This document shows, piece by piece, positions 53,128 through 62,501 of a stretch of 64,000 bases of DNA. A program made the translations under genes and the position numbers. The DNA is from Leucobacter sp. Psy1. GTDB taxonomy: Bacteria; Actinomycetota; Actinomycetes; Actinomycetales; Microbacteriaceae. Each line of letters begins with the position of its first letter. Within the stretch, counting starts at the first letter, position 1. The notes beneath the pieces are model-generated. The model did no database searches and was not told where the DNA came from. It was given only the letters and a program-made list of their open reading frames with translations. The stretch spans positions 2,356,001 to 2,420,000 of the forward strand of contig NZ_CP083692.1 in the NCBI RefSeq assembly GCF_020096995.1. Reading direction: 5' to 3'.

Positions 53128-54086
53128 CGCGGATCGAAGCCGAGTTCTCGGGAGCTGAGCACGCCGCGCCCGACACGGCGGCGCTCGCAGACGTGCGTGC
53201 CGTCGTCGCGGCGGCAGAGGCCCACGACGACAGGCCCCCCGTCTCCGACCAGGCGATGGTCGCGGCGGCTCAGGGCCGACGCCTCGTCGCCAGATTCACG
53301 GCCGCGCTCGAGGGCGAGGAACTCCCCCGGCCCGCTGCCGTCGGTATCGTCGGCGATGGCGAGATCGACCTCGTGGTCCACCCGGATGCGCGGGGGCGGG
53401 GCATCGGCTCCGCCGCACTCGCTCGTCTGCTGGAGGGTGCGACGATGCCGGTCAAGGCGTGGTCCCACGGGGTGAATCCCGCCGCCGACGCGCTGCTGCA
53501 GCGCGCCGGGTTCTCGCCGGTCCGCGAACTCCTCCGGATGACCCTCGATCCCGCGCTCCTCCCCCACGGCGACCCCATCGAGGCGCCCGACTGGCTCAGT
53601 ATTACCCCGCACACCTCGGGCAGCGCCGTCGAGGCCGCCGCGTGGGTGGCGGTCAACGCCGCGGCATTCGCGGACCACCCGGAGCAGGGCGCGATGACGC
53701 TCGACGATTTCGCAGCACTCACCCGCGAGGAGTGGTTCGACGCGGCAGATCTGCTGCTCGCCTTCGACTCCCGAGGCGACGGCGCGGAACGTCCAGCCGC
53801 ATTCGCCTGGGTGAAGACGGTGGTGACGCCCGCCTCGCAGACAGCGCTCGGGGGCACCGAGTGCGAGCTCTATGCGCTCGGCGTGCACCCCGATGAGGCA
53901 GGCGCCGGGCTCGGCAGGATCCTGCTGGATCGCGCGCTGCGGCGCATGGCCGAGCACGACCCCGACCGGATCAGTCTGTACGTCGACGGCGACAACGAGC
54001 GCGCCGTGCGTCTCTACGAGCGCACGGGGTTCACGGTGGATCAACGCAGTCGGCAATGGGTGAAGGAGAATGGACGCCATGAGTGA
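53124..54086 (+). CDS. mshD: Mycothiol synthase (acetyl-CoA:Cys-GlcN-Ins acetyltransferase)
   Basis: A 320-residue protein of two tandem GNAT domains that performs the last step of mycothiol synthesis. The N-terminal domain has IDLVVHPDARGRGIGSAAL. The C-terminal (catalytic) domain has ELYALGVHPDEAGAGLGRILLDRAL and LYVDGDNERAVRLYERTGF. HPEQGAMTLDDF is the MshD-specific middle segment. The GTG overlaps the glnR stop (GTGA). With mca at the other end of the window this completes evidence for mycothiol metabolism. Confidence 0.93.
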   Translation: MTRIEAEFSGAEHAAPDTAALADVRAVVAAAEAHDDRPPVSDQAMVAAAQGRRLVARFTAALEGEELPRPAAVGIVGDGEIDLVVHPDARGRGIGSAALARLLEGATMPVKAWSHGVNPAADALLQRAGFSPVRELLRMTLDPALLPHGDPIEAPDWLSITPHTSGSAVEAAAWVAVNAAAFADHPEQGAMTLDDFAALTREEWFDAADLLLAFDSRGDGAERPAAFAWVKTVVTPASQTALGGTECELYALGVHPDEAGAGLGRILLDRALRRMAEHDPDRISLYVDGDNERAVRLYERTGFTVDQRSRQWVKENGRHE

Positions 54087-56193
54087 CGTGACGCGAGCCA
54101 TCGAGGATCTCCCCGGAGACCGGTACATCGACCGCGAGCTCAGCTGGCTCGCCTTTAACCAGCGGGTCCTCGAACTGGCCGAGGATCCGGAAGTCCCGCT
54201 GCTCGAGCGGGCGAACTTCCTGGCCATCTTCGCGTCGAACCTCGACGAGTTCTTCATGGTCCGCGTGGCCGGCCTCAAGCGCCGCATCGTGACGGGTCTC
54301 GCGGTCCCGACGAACGTCGGTCGCGCTCCGACGGACGTGCTGGCCGACATCAACCGCACCGCCCATCAGCTGCAGCTGCGGCATGCCCGCTGCTTCGCGG
54401 AGCAGGTTCGCCCCGCTCTCGGCGAAGCCGGGGTGCACATCGCCGACTGGTCGACGCTCGACGCGGCGGATCGGCACGTGCTGACGGAATACTACGAACG
54501 GCACATCTACCCGATCCTCATGCCGCTCGCCGTAGATCCGGCTCACCCGTTCCCGTACATCTCCGGGCGGGCGCTCAACCTCTCGATCCGCGTGCGGAAC
54601 CCGCGCACCGACAAGGTCGAGTTCGCCAGGCTCAAGGTCCCGCAAATGATCCCCAGGTACATCCGCGTGGATCGCCGGGAGTCAGTCGACGACGTCCGCT
54701 TCGTCGCACTCGAGGACCTCATCGCCAATCAGCTCGATGGGCTGTTCCCCGGCATGGAGGTGATCGATCACCACGTCTTCCGCGTGACGCGGAATGAGGA
54801 CGTGGAGATCGAGGAGGACGAGACCGAGAATCTGATCCAGGCGCTCGAGAAGGAGCTGCTGCGTCGTCGATTCGGCCCGCCGATCCGCCTCGAGATCTCC
54901 GACGACATGGATGAGACCACGCTCGAACTGCTCGTGCGCGAGTTCGATATCGACGAGCAGCAGGTCTACACCCTCCCGGCGCCGCTCGACCTCAACGGGC
55001 TCTTCGCTCTGACGAAGCTCAATCGCACCGACCTCAAGTTCAAGCCCCACGTGCCGGTCACCGCTCCGCCGTTCCGCCCGAACTCCCCGAGCGAGCGGCC
55101 GGACACGTTCCGGGCCATCGCCCGCCGCGAAGTGCTCGTGCACCACCCGTACGAGTCGTTCTCGACGAGCGTGCAAGCATTCGTCGAACAGGCCGCGACC
55201 GACCCGGACGTGCTCGCCATCAAGCAGACGCTGTACCGCACCTCGGGTGACAGCCCGATCGTCGCGGCCCTCATCAAGGCTGCGGAGGCTGGAAAGCAGG
55301 TGCTCGCACTCGTCGAGATCAAGGCGCGATTCGATGAGGAGGCGAACATCACGTGGGCTCGCAAGCTCGAGCAGGCCGGCGTCCATGTCGTCTACGGGCT
55401 CGTCGGGCTGAAGACCCACTGCAAGCTCGTGCAGGTCATCCGCGATGAGGGCGGCCGACTGACTCACTACTGCCACATCGGCACCGGCAACTACAACCCG
55501 AAGACGAGCCGCATCTACGAGGACATGGGGCTCTTCACGACGTCCCCGGAGGTCGGGCGCGACGTCACGAAGCTCTTCAATGTGCTCTCGGGGTACGCGA
55601 TCGAGACGCAGTACGATCGCCTGCTCGTCGCCCCGCAACGACTGCGCGAGGGACTGCTCGAACGCATCGAGCGCGAAGCCGAGCACGCCAGGGCCGGTCG
55701 TCCGAGCGGCATCAAGTTCAAGGCCAACTCCATGGTCGACGAGGGCATCATCGACGCGCTCTACCGCGCCAGCCAGGCGGGAGTGCCCGTCGACATCTGG
55801 GTGCGCGGCATCTGCGCGATCCGCGCGGGCGTGCCCGGGCTGTCCGAGAACATTCGCGCGCGGTCGATTCTCGGTCGCTATCTCGAGCACTCCCGCATCT
55901 ACTCGTTCGAGAACGACGGCGATCCCGAGGTCTACATCGGGTCAGCCGACCTCATGCACCGCAACCTCAACCGCCGCATCGAGGTGTTGGTGAGACTCGA
56001 GGATCGCGACCACCTCGCCCGCATCGAACGCCTCTGGGACCTCGCGTTCAGCGACGAGGTGTCGGCGTGGCACCTGCTCGAGGACGGCACCTGGCAGCGC
56101 CGGGAGCGCGATGAGGCCGGGACGATCCTGCCTGCCCTTCAAGATCTCGTCTTCGCCGACCGCGCCGAAGTCCGGCCGCGGGGCAGTCGATGA
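54079..56193 (+). CDS. ppk1: Polyphosphate kinase 1
   Basis: A 704-residue kinase that reversibly makes polyphosphate from ATP. The N-terminal helical domain (DRYIDRELSWLAFNQRVLELA) and head domain are followed by the two catalytic C-terminal domains. The phospho-His lies in THYCHIGTGNYNPKTSRIYEDMGLFT and a second His in GSADLMHRNLNRRIEVLV. The start at 54079 is favoured because AAGGAG lies about ten bases upstream; the ATG three codons earlier is too close to it. It overlaps the end of mshD. It is followed by a MutT1-like gene (ATGA overlap), a pairing seen in mycobacteria. Confidence 0.95.
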   Translation: MSDVTRAIEDLPGDRYIDRELSWLAFNQRVLELAEDPEVPLLERANFLAIFASNLDEFFMVRVAGLKRRIVTGLAVPTNVGRAPTDVLADINRTAHQLQLRHARCFAEQVRPALGEAGVHIADWSTLDAADRHVLTEYYERHIYPILMPLAVDPAHPFPYISGRALNLSIRVRNPRTDKVEFARLKVPQMIPRYIRVDRRESVDDVRFVALEDLIANQLDGLFPGMEVIDHHVFRVTRNEDVEIEEDETENLIQALEKELLRRRFGPPIRLEISDDMDETTLELLVREFDIDEQQVYTLPAPLDLNGLFALTKLNRTDLKFKPHVPVTAPPFRPNSPSERPDTFRAIARREVLVHHPYESFSTSVQAFVEQAATDPDVLAIKQTLYRTSGDSPIVAALIKAAEAGKQVLALVEIKARFDEEANITWARKLEQAGVHVVYGLVGLKTHCKLVQVIRDEGGRLTHYCHIGTGNYNPKTSRIYEDMGLFTTSPEVGRDVTKLFNVLSGYAIETQYDRLLVAPQRLREGLLERIEREAEHARAGRPSGIKFKANSMVDEGIIDALYRASQAGVPVDIWVRGICAIRAGVPGLSENIRARSILGRYLEHSRIYSFENDGDPEVYIGSADLMHRNLNRRIEVLVRLEDRDHLARIERLWDLAFSDEVSAWHLLEDGTWQRRERDEAGTILPALQDLVFADRAEVRPRGSR

Positions 56194-57146
56194 GCGCTGC
56201 GGTCTACGCGGCGGGAACCGTGTGCTGGCGACGTGTGCCTGCCGACGATGGCGGTGAGGATCGCCTCATGGTGCTCCTCATCCACCGGACGAAGCAGCGC
56301 GACGTGTCGTTTCCGAAGGGCAAGTTAGACCCGGGCGAGAGCATGCAGGCCGCGGCGGTTCGCGAGACCGAGGAGGAAACCGGACTGCGCGTCTCCCTCG
56401 GCATGAGCCTCGGCACCATCAGCTACGACCTGCGCACGGGCAGCACGAAGACCGTTCAATACTGGGCGGCCGAGGTCACCCCCGAGATCGCACTGGCATC
56501 GACGTTCGCCCCCAACGGTGAGGTGCAGGCGCTCGAGTGGGTACCGTGGGACGAGGTGCCGAGACGGCTCAGCTACCCCGCTGACCGCGACCTCTTCGCG
56601 GTCTTCACGCGCCTCGTCGACCACGATCTGCTCGACACGTTCTCGGTGACGCTGCTGAGGCACGCGAAAGCGGCCGGGCGCAGTCCCGAGTACCCCGAGG
56701 ATCGTCTGCGCCCGCTCACCTCCTCCGGCGCTGAACAGGCGCAGACACTCGTGCCGATGCTCGCGGCGTTCGCCCCGAAGCGCCTCTACGCCTCTACGGC
56801 GACGCGCTGCTTGAGCACCGTTGAGCCGCTCGCCGCGCACCTCGACCGTCGCGTCCGCGAGAAGGACGCCCTGAGTCAGGACACGTGGGACACCGGCGAC
56901 CTCGAGGGCATGCGGAAGCTCATCGCGAAAATCGTGAAGCGCGGCCGGTCGGCCGTGGTGTGCAGCCACCGTCCCGTCCTCCCGGATATCGCGCGTGAGA
57001 TCGTCCTCGCGACCGGGAGCGTTCCCGGCGCCTATCTCGACGAGGCGACCTCGCTGCCGCCGGCCGGCTTTTCGGTGTTCCACCTTTCGCGCCGGCGTCC
57101 AGGCGCTGGGATCCTGAGCGTGGAGACCTACCCGCTCAAGCACTGA
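56190..57146 (+). CDS. MutT1-like NUDIX hydrolase fused to a histidine phosphatase domain
   Basis: A 318-residue two-domain protein. The N-terminal NUDIX box is GKLDPGESMQAAAVRETEEETGL (G-x5-E-x7-RE-x-x-EE-x-x-G). The C-terminal half is a histidine-phosphatase domain with TLLRHAKAAG and VVCSHRPVLPDIARE. Mycobacterial MutT1 of this architecture hydrolyses 8-oxo-GTP and diadenosine polyphosphates. The ATG overlaps the ppk1 stop, so it is coupled to polyphosphate metabolism and may remove its nucleotide by-products. Confidence 0.88.
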   Translation: MSAAVYAAGTVCWRRVPADDGGEDRLMVLLIHRTKQRDVSFPKGKLDPGESMQAAAVRETEEETGLRVSLGMSLGTISYDLRTGSTKTVQYWAAEVTPEIALASTFAPNGEVQALEWVPWDEVPRRLSYPADRDLFAVFTRLVDHDLLDTFSVTLLRHAKAAGRSPEYPEDRLRPLTSSGAEQAQTLVPMLAAFAPKRLYASTATRCLSTVEPLAAHLDRRVREKDALSQDTWDTGDLEGMRKLIAKIVKRGRSAVVCSHRPVLPDIAREIVLATGSVPGAYLDEATSLPPAGFSVFHLSRRRPGAGILSVETYPLKH

Positions 57147-57177
57147 GCGCGATGGGCGCCGGTGCGCGCTTTCCGGT

Positions 57178-57221
57178 GTTCACCCGCTGTTCACTTCCTG
57201 CTGCCCCGCGCGTCACCTCCG
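57178..57221 (+). promoter_or_regulatory. PHO-box array upstream of pstS
   Basis: GTTCACCCGCT (57178-57188) and GTTCACTTCCT (57189-57199) are adjacent 11-base direct repeats; a degenerate unit and CGTCACCTCCG (57211-57221) continue the period. A CCTAAC -10-like element follows at about 57225, with pstS starting at 57290. This is the clearest phosphate box in the window and fits RegX3/PhoP activation of pstSCAB. Confidence 0.78.
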
Positions 57222-57289
57222 GTCCCTAACCTGGTGCCTGTGGCGATCCGCCACAGTCTGAGTTACCAGCATCTGAAGGATAGGTACCC

Positions 57290-58381
57290 GTGAAGGTTTC
57301 CCCCCTGGTCAAGACCCTGGTCGTCGGTGGCATCGCCGCCCTCGCACTCACCTCGTGCGCCGCGAACGAGGGCGGATCGGGCGACACGTCCGATTCCCAG
57401 CTCTCCGGCGCGCTCACCGGCTCCGGCGCATCGTCGCAGGGCTCCGCGCAGGAGGCGTGGGGCGCTGCGTTCCAGACCGCCAACGCCGACGTCACCGTCA
57501 ACTACGATCCGACGGGCTCGGGCGCGGGCCGCGAGACGTTCCAGCAGGGCGCGAACGCCTTCGCCGGATCGGATCGCGCGTTCAATCTCGAGGAGATCGA
57601 GGCCGGCCCCTTCGACGCCTGCGCCCCCGACTCGGGTCTTGTGGAGTTCCCGGCCTACATCTCCCCCATCGCTCTCATCTTCAACGTCGAGGGCGTGGAC
57701 TCGCTGCAGCTCGACGCCCCGACCGTCGCCCAGATCTTCTCGGGCGAGATCACCAACTGGAACGATCCGGCCATCGCAGATCAGAACCCCGATGCCACGC
57801 TGCCCGATCAGACCATCTCCGCCGTGCACCGCTCGGACGAGTCGGGCACCACCGGCAACTTCACCGACTACCTCGCCGAGGCCGCACCCGACGACTGGAG
57901 CGAGGGCTCGATCGAGAGCTGGCCGAACGCGCTCGGCGGCGAGGGTGCGCAGGGCACCTCGGGCGTCGTGGAGGCAGTCAGCAACGGCGTCGGCACGATC
58001 GGTTACGCCGACGCCTCACGCGCGGGCGACCTCAGCACCGTCGAGATCAAGGTGGGCGACGAGTACGTCGCCTACACCCCCGAGGCCGCGGCCGCCGTCG
58101 TCGACGCGTCGGAGTTCGAGGAGGGGCGCACCGAGCACGACCTCGCGATCCAGCTCGACCGGACCAGCACCGAGGACGGCGTCTACCCGATCGTCCTCGT
58201 GAGCTACCTCATCGGTTGCGAGCAGTACGAGGATCCGGCGAACGCCGAGCTGACGCAGGCCTACTTCGACTACATCATCAGCGAGCAGGGCCAGCAGGAC
58301 GCGGCCGAGGCCGCAGGCAGCGCGCCGATCTCCGACACCCTCCGCGAGAGCATCCAGCCCGCGATCGACGCGATCAGCTGA
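57290..58381 (+). CDS. pstS: Phosphate ABC transporter substrate-binding lipoprotein
   Basis: A 363-residue lipoprotein (GTG start, AAGGATAGG upstream). The signal peptide ends in lipobox LTSC. The phosphate-binding region includes LTGSGASSQGSAQEAW, the FAGSDRAF loop, and HRSDESGTTGNFTDYL, which holds the ligand-contacting Ser/Arg/Asp/Thr residues. It is first in pstSCAB, downstream of the PHO-box array. It binds inorganic phosphate outside the membrane with high affinity. Confidence 0.95.
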   Translation: MKVSPLVKTLVVGGIAALALTSCAANEGGSGDTSDSQLSGALTGSGASSQGSAQEAWGAAFQTANADVTVNYDPTGSGAGRETFQQGANAFAGSDRAFNLEEIEAGPFDACAPDSGLVEFPAYISPIALIFNVEGVDSLQLDAPTVAQIFSGEITNWNDPAIADQNPDATLPDQTISAVHRSDESGTTGNFTDYLAEAAPDDWSEGSIESWPNALGGEGAQGTSGVVEAVSNGVGTIGYADASRAGDLSTVEIKVGDEYVAYTPEAAAAVVDASEFEEGRTEHDLAIQLDRTSTEDGVYPIVLVSYLIGCEQYEDPANAELTQAYFDYIISEQGQQDAAEAAGSAPISDTLRESIQPAIDAIS

Positions 58382-58422
58382 CCCTCGCTCGTCCGAGCAC
58401 CGACCACGCAGGAGCCGCCCAC

Positions 58423-59376
58423 GTGACCACCGCCACCGCCGCGAACACCGCCGCCACCGGGAAGCCGGTCCTCAGCATCGGGGATCGCGTGTTCTCGCGG
58501 TCGGCGGTGTTCGCCGGCAGCATGATCCTCGTCACGCTCGCCGCCGTCGCGATCTTCCTGATCGTGCAGAGCGTGCCAGCGTTCTTCGCCACCGATGAGA
58601 GCGCATCGCTGCTCACGTCCAACTTCTGGGCCTACGTGGGACCGCTCGTGTTCGGCACGGTGTGGGCGGCGACCCTCGCGCTGGTCATCGCGCTCCCGAT
58701 CTCCATCGGCATCGCGCTCTTCATCTCGCACTACGCCCCACGCAAGCTCTCGCAGGTGCTCGGCTACATCGTCGATCTACTGGCGGCGGTACCGAGCGTC
58801 GTCTACGGTCTCTGGGGCATCGGCGTGCTCGCTCCTGCGGTGCAGCCGATCTACGAGTGGCTGAACACGAACGCCGGCTGGTTCCCGCTGTTCGGGGGAA
58901 CCGCATCGGGCACTGGCCGCACGATCCTCACCGCGGCGATCGTGCTGGCAGTGATGATCCTGCCGATCATGACGGCGATCTGCCGCGAGGTCTTCTTGCA
59001 AGCACCCGCCCTGCACGAGGAGGCCGCGCTCGCCCTCGGCGCCACCCGGTGGGAGATGATTCGGCTCGCCGTGCTCCCCTTCGGCCGCGCCGGCATCGTC
59101 TCCGCCGCCATGCTCGGGCTCGGACGCGCCCTCGGTGAGACGATGGCGGTCGCCATGGTCCTCTCCGCGACGGGCGTGGTGACGCTCAACCTGCTCACCT
59201 CGCAGAACCCGTCCACCATCGCCGCGAACATCGCGCTCTCCTTCCCCGAAGCCTACGGGGAGAACGTCAACGTACTCATCGCGACCGGTCTGATCCTGTT
59301 CGTCGTCACCCTGCTCGTGAACGCCCTGGCCCGCTGGATCATCAGCCGCCGGGCCGAGTTCAACGCAGCCGACTGA
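58423..59376 (+). CDS. pstC: Phosphate ABC transporter permease PstC
   Basis: A 317-residue permease starting with GTG at 58423 (VTTATAANTAATG), with AGGAG nine bases upstream. Six transmembrane helices are visible, with the permease EAA loop EEAALALGATRWEMIRLAVLPFGRAGI. The FLIVQSVPAFF and LAAVPSVVYGLWGIGVLAPAVQ segments match PstC. It pairs with PstA to form the channel. Confidence 0.95.
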   Translation: MTTATAANTAATGKPVLSIGDRVFSRSAVFAGSMILVTLAAVAIFLIVQSVPAFFATDESASLLTSNFWAYVGPLVFGTVWAATLALVIALPISIGIALFISHYAPRKLSQVLGYIVDLLAAVPSVVYGLWGIGVLAPAVQPIYEWLNTNAGWFPLFGGTASGTGRTILTAAIVLAVMILPIMTAICREVFLQAPALHEEAALALGATRWEMIRLAVLPFGRAGIVSAAMLGLGRALGETMAVAMVLSATGVVTLNLLTSQNPSTIAANIALSFPEAYGENVNVLIATGLILFVVTLLVNALARWIISRRAEFNAAD

Positions 59377-59405
59377 CGCACCGCCGACCACGAGGGAACC
59401 CCCAC

Positions 59406-60485
59406 ATGGCCATCATCACCCGTCCGGTCTCAGCCGGGTCAACGCTCGCGGGCAACCGCCTGCCCCGCCCCGTCCCGTGGATCGTGCTGGCCGCGAGCAT
59501 CGCGGCCTCGATCGCGCTGTTCGCCCTCCTCGCCGCGGCATCCGGATCCGCCTTCAGCATCGTCGGCACCGCCGTCGTCGCGGCGATCCTGTCCCTCGCC
59601 GTCATCACGGGCATCTCCGCTTCGGTCGAGGGACGCCGTCAGGCCGTCGACCGGTTCATCACCGGACTCGTGACCGGGGCCTTCCTCCTCGCGATGGTGC
59701 CCCTCGTGTCGGTCGCCATCACGGTGATCGGCAACGGGCTCGCCCGCTTCGACGCGGAGTTCTTCACCCACTCGATGCGCAACGTCACCGGCGAGGGCGG
59801 CGGCGCCCTGCACGCCATGATGGGCACCCTGATGATCACGCTCGCGGCGACGGTCATCTCGGTGCCGCTCGGGTTGCTCACCTCCATCTACCTCGTCGAA
59901 TACGGACGCGGCCGTCTCGCTCGAGCCATCACCTTCTTCGTCGACGTCATGACCGGCATCCCGTCGATCGTCGCCGGACTCTTCGCATACGCGGCCTTCG
60001 CCCTCATCTTCGGTCCTGGCGTCCGGATGGGCATCATCGGCGCGGTCGCCCTCTCTGTGCTGATGATCCCCGTCGTCGTGCGCTCGAGTGAGGAGATGCT
60101 GCGCCTCGTCCCGAACGAGCTGCGCGAGGCCGCCTACGCACTCGGCGTGCCGAAATGGCGCACCATCCTGAAGGTGGTCCTGCCCACGTCGATCGCCGGT
60201 ATCACGACCGGCGTCATGCTCGCCATCGCCCGCGTCATCGGCGAGACGGCTCCACTCCTCATCACCGCGGGCTTCACCGCGTCGATGAACTACAACCTCT
60301 TCAACGATCGGATGCAGTCGCTGCCCGTCTACGTCTACACCCAGTTCGCGAACCAGGGGAATCCGGGGTGGGCGTTCCTCGAGCGGGCGTGGGCTGCCGC
60401 GCTCGTGCTGATCCTGATCGTCATGCTCCTGAACCTGCTGGCCAGGCTCATCGCCCGCTGGTTCTCCCCTAACTCGCGCAGGTAG
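59406..60485 (+). CDS. pstA: Phosphate ABC transporter permease PstA
   Basis: A 359-residue permease. Two extra N-terminal hydrophobic stretches precede the six-helix core, which contains the EAA loop REAAYALGVPKWRTILKVVLPTSIAGITTG and MTGIPSIVAGLFAYAAF. The length is somewhat greater than many PstA (about 280-300) because of the N-terminal part. It is 29 bases after pstC. Confidence 0.95.
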   Translation: MAIITRPVSAGSTLAGNRLPRPVPWIVLAASIAASIALFALLAAASGSAFSIVGTAVVAAILSLAVITGISASVEGRRQAVDRFITGLVTGAFLLAMVPLVSVAITVIGNGLARFDAEFFTHSMRNVTGEGGGALHAMMGTLMITLAATVISVPLGLLTSIYLVEYGRGRLARAITFFVDVMTGIPSIVAGLFAYAAFALIFGPGVRMGIIGAVALSVLMIPVVVRSSEEMLRLVPNELREAAYALGVPKWRTILKVVLPTSIAGITTGVMLAIARVIGETAPLLITAGFTASMNYNLFNDRMQSLPVYVYTQFANQGNPGWAFLERAWAAALVLILIVMLLNLLARLIARWFSPNSRR

Positions 60486-60548
60486 ATTCGCGGTACGCGA
60501 CCCTGCACCCCGCACACGGACACCGACCTCAGAAGGAACCCCACTCAT

Positions 60549-61328
60549 ATGTCGAAGCGCATCGAAGTCTCAGACCTCAACGTCTACTACTCGAAGTTCC
60601 TCGCCGTCGAAGACGTGACCATCGACATTGAACCGCGCAGCGTCACGGCGTTCATCGGCCCCTCGGGTTGCGGCAAGTCCACCTTCCTGCGCACGCTGAA
60701 CCGCATGCACGAGGTGATTCCCGGTGCTCGCGTCGAAGGATCGGTGCTGCTCGACGGCGAGAACCTCTACGGACCGGGAGTCGACCCGGTGCTCGTCCGC
60801 CGTCAGATCGGCATGGTGTTCCAGCGCCCGAACCCCTTCCCGACCATGTCGATCCGAGAGAATGTGCTCGCCGGCGTGCGCCTCAACAACCGGTCGATCT
60901 CGAAGTCCGACGCCGACGCCCTGGTCGAGCAGTCCTTGTCTGGGGCGAACCTCTGGAACGAGGTGAAGGATCGTCTCGACAAGCCCGGGTCCGGCCTGTC
61001 CGGCGGTCAGCAGCAGCGCCTCTGCATCGCACGCGCCATCGCCGTCTCCCCCGACGTGCTACTCATGGACGAGCCCTGCTCGGCGCTCGACCCGATCTCC
61101 ACGCTCGCCATCGAAGATCTCATCGACGAACTCAAGCAGCAGTACACGATCGTTATCGTCACCCACAACATGCAGCAGGCATCCCGCGTCTCCGACCGCA
61201 CCGCGTTCTTCAACATCGCGGGCACGGGCAAGCCCGGCAAGCTCATCGAGTACGGCGATACCCGAAAGATCTTCTCCGCACCGTCCGTGAAGGCGACCGA
61301 GGACTACGTCTCCGGGCGCTTCGGGTAG
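60549..61328 (+). CDS. pstB: Phosphate ABC transporter ATP-binding protein PstB
   Basis: A 259-residue ATPase. Walker A is GPSGCGKST, the signature is [14 protein letters not shown], Walker B is [13 protein letters not shown] and the switch His is in [11 protein letters not shown]. The ending [10 protein letters not shown] is typical. It energises PstCA and also takes part in phosphate signalling with PhoU. It is last in the operon; no convincing terminator follows. Confidence 0.96.
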   Translation: MSKRIEVSDLNVYYSKFLAVEDVTIDIEPRSVTAFIGPSGCGKSTFLRTLNRMHEVIPGARVEGSVLLDGENLYGPGVDPVLVRRQIGMVFQRPNPFPTMSIRENVLAGVRLNNRSISKSDADALVEQSLSGANLWNEVKDRLDKPGSGLSGGQQQRLCIARAIAVSPDVLLMDEPCSALDPISTLAIEDLIDELKQQYTIVIVTHNMQQASRVSDRTAFFNIAGTGKPGKLIEYGDTRKIFSAPSVKATEDYVSGRFG

Positions 61329-61669
61329 GGGGGTCGACGGCGGGCATCCCGCGCATCCGGGCCCTCAACTGAAAGACCGAGCCGCAGAACGCCTCTCGGC
61401 GGAAGGCCGCTCGAAGCGGCAAAAATTGGAGCCCGGGGTTACTGCGGCCCGGCACGAATCAGTGTAACGCAGCACCCCCGGGGGTCCGCCAGTCACTCAT
61501 CGCGCCCGGGCGTGCTGCGTCTCGGTTGCGGGATATGCCTGACGGCCAGCTCGAAATCGAGGCTCCGCTCGCCCGATTCACTCCCCAGAGTGAGCGGACG
61601 GTACATCTCGAGCGGAAGGCGAATGGAGGGGTGCGAAAGCGGCACGTCCAGGCGCCAGCCACGGACTGC
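61329..61669. other. 341-base intergenic stretch after pstB with structured segment
   Basis: No gene is credible here. Bases 61406-61420 form GCCGCT-CGA-AGCGGC followed by AAAAATT, whose A-run is on the wrong side for a pstB terminator. From 61431 to 61480 there is a GC-rich segment with inverted parts (GTTAC at 61438-61442 against GTAAC at 61464-61468, and CCCGGGG against CCCCCGGGGG). The remainder to 61669 shows no signal I can name. Confidence 0.4.
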
Positions 61670-62299
61670 TCAGTCGAGTGTGCCGTCTCGCCAGCGGACC
61701 GCTGCCGCGTGCAGCTCCTCGGCGAAGGCTGAGTATCGCAAAGACCGCTGCGTGAGCTCTGCGGCGTGATCGTCGTCGTGGGCGTCCCGGTCGTCGGCGA
61801 GCGCCGCGGCCCCGAGCGACATGAGCCGGCAGTAGCTCGCGGCACGGTTCAAGGCCGCAGTGAGATCGCCCGCATACACACCTCGCAGAATCGTGTCGCA
61901 CAGCTCCACCATCGAGCCGGGCGTAACAGGTTCGGCGGCACCGGCCACCACGGGATCGATGGTGACTGCGACCTCGACCCCTCGAGTGAAGAGATCCGCT
62001 GTCGCAGCCGGGTTCACCGCGGCGACCCGTCGCAGCAGATAGAGCCGCCAGAGCACTCCGGCGAGTGAGCGAGGATCCGCGTGGGACCAGAGCTCTGCGA
62101 TATCGTCGATCCCCTCGTTCGCGGCAAGGCCAACCACGCGATCGACGACGTCGGGATCGGCGACGCTGCGTACGCGATCGAGAAGCGCCCAGGACGTCTC
62201 GTGCGCGAGCCGGTGCGCGGCTCCGGGTTCGTCGGATCCGATAATCCAATCGAAGTCTTGGGTGGGCTGGAGGATCGGTTTGGCGTGCTCGCGGGTCAT
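61670..62299 (-). CDS. Conserved hypothetical protein
   Basis: A 209-residue, mostly helical soluble protein (ATG at 62299, GGAGAGGAG upstream). It begins HAKPILQPTQDFDWIIGSDEPG and contains ETSWALLDRVRSVADPDVVDRVV, LWRLYLLRRVA, and a late SLRYSAFAEELHAAAVRWRDGTLD. There are no transmembrane helices and no catalytic motif. It resembles unnamed proteins common in Microbacteriaceae next to tRNA-Lys. The function is unknown. Confidence 0.78.
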   Translation of the reverse strand: MTREHAKPILQPTQDFDWIIGSDEPGAAHRLAHETSWALLDRVRSVADPDVVDRVVGLAANEGIDDIAELWSHADPRSLAGVLWRLYLLRRVAAVNPAATADLFTRGVEVAVTIDPVVAGAAEPVTPGSMVELCDTILRGVYAGDLTAALNRAASYCRLMSLGAAALADDRDAHDDDHAAELTQRSLRYSAFAEELHAAAVRWRDGTLD

Positions 62300-62501
62300 G
62301 TGGCTCCTCTCCCTCGCGCGTGACGGATCCCGGCCGAGATCGCCTGCGACGACCCGGCGAGTCTACGCCCCGACCACTCGCAACGCACAGACTCATCGTT
62401 CAGGGGCGGGTGAGAGAATGGAGTCGAGATTCCCGGCGTGGACCCGAGGCGTGGACCCGAAGTGAACGAGAAGGCTCGTTCGGTCCGATAGGATCTTCTG
62501 T

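Noticed and set aside
54682-55890. A 402-codon frame on the minus strand
   Set aside because: Antisense to ppk1 with no recognisable domain.
61406-61427. Hairpin followed by AAAAATT after pstB taken as a terminator
   Set aside because: On the pstB strand a run of T is needed after the stem; here it is A, and on the other strand the T-run comes before the stem.
61243-61455. A 70-codon minus-strand frame after pstB (MPGRSNPGLQ...)
   Set aside because: It overlaps the 3' end of pstB, is Arg/Ser-rich and has no clear ribosome-binding site. Kept only as part of the structured-segment note.
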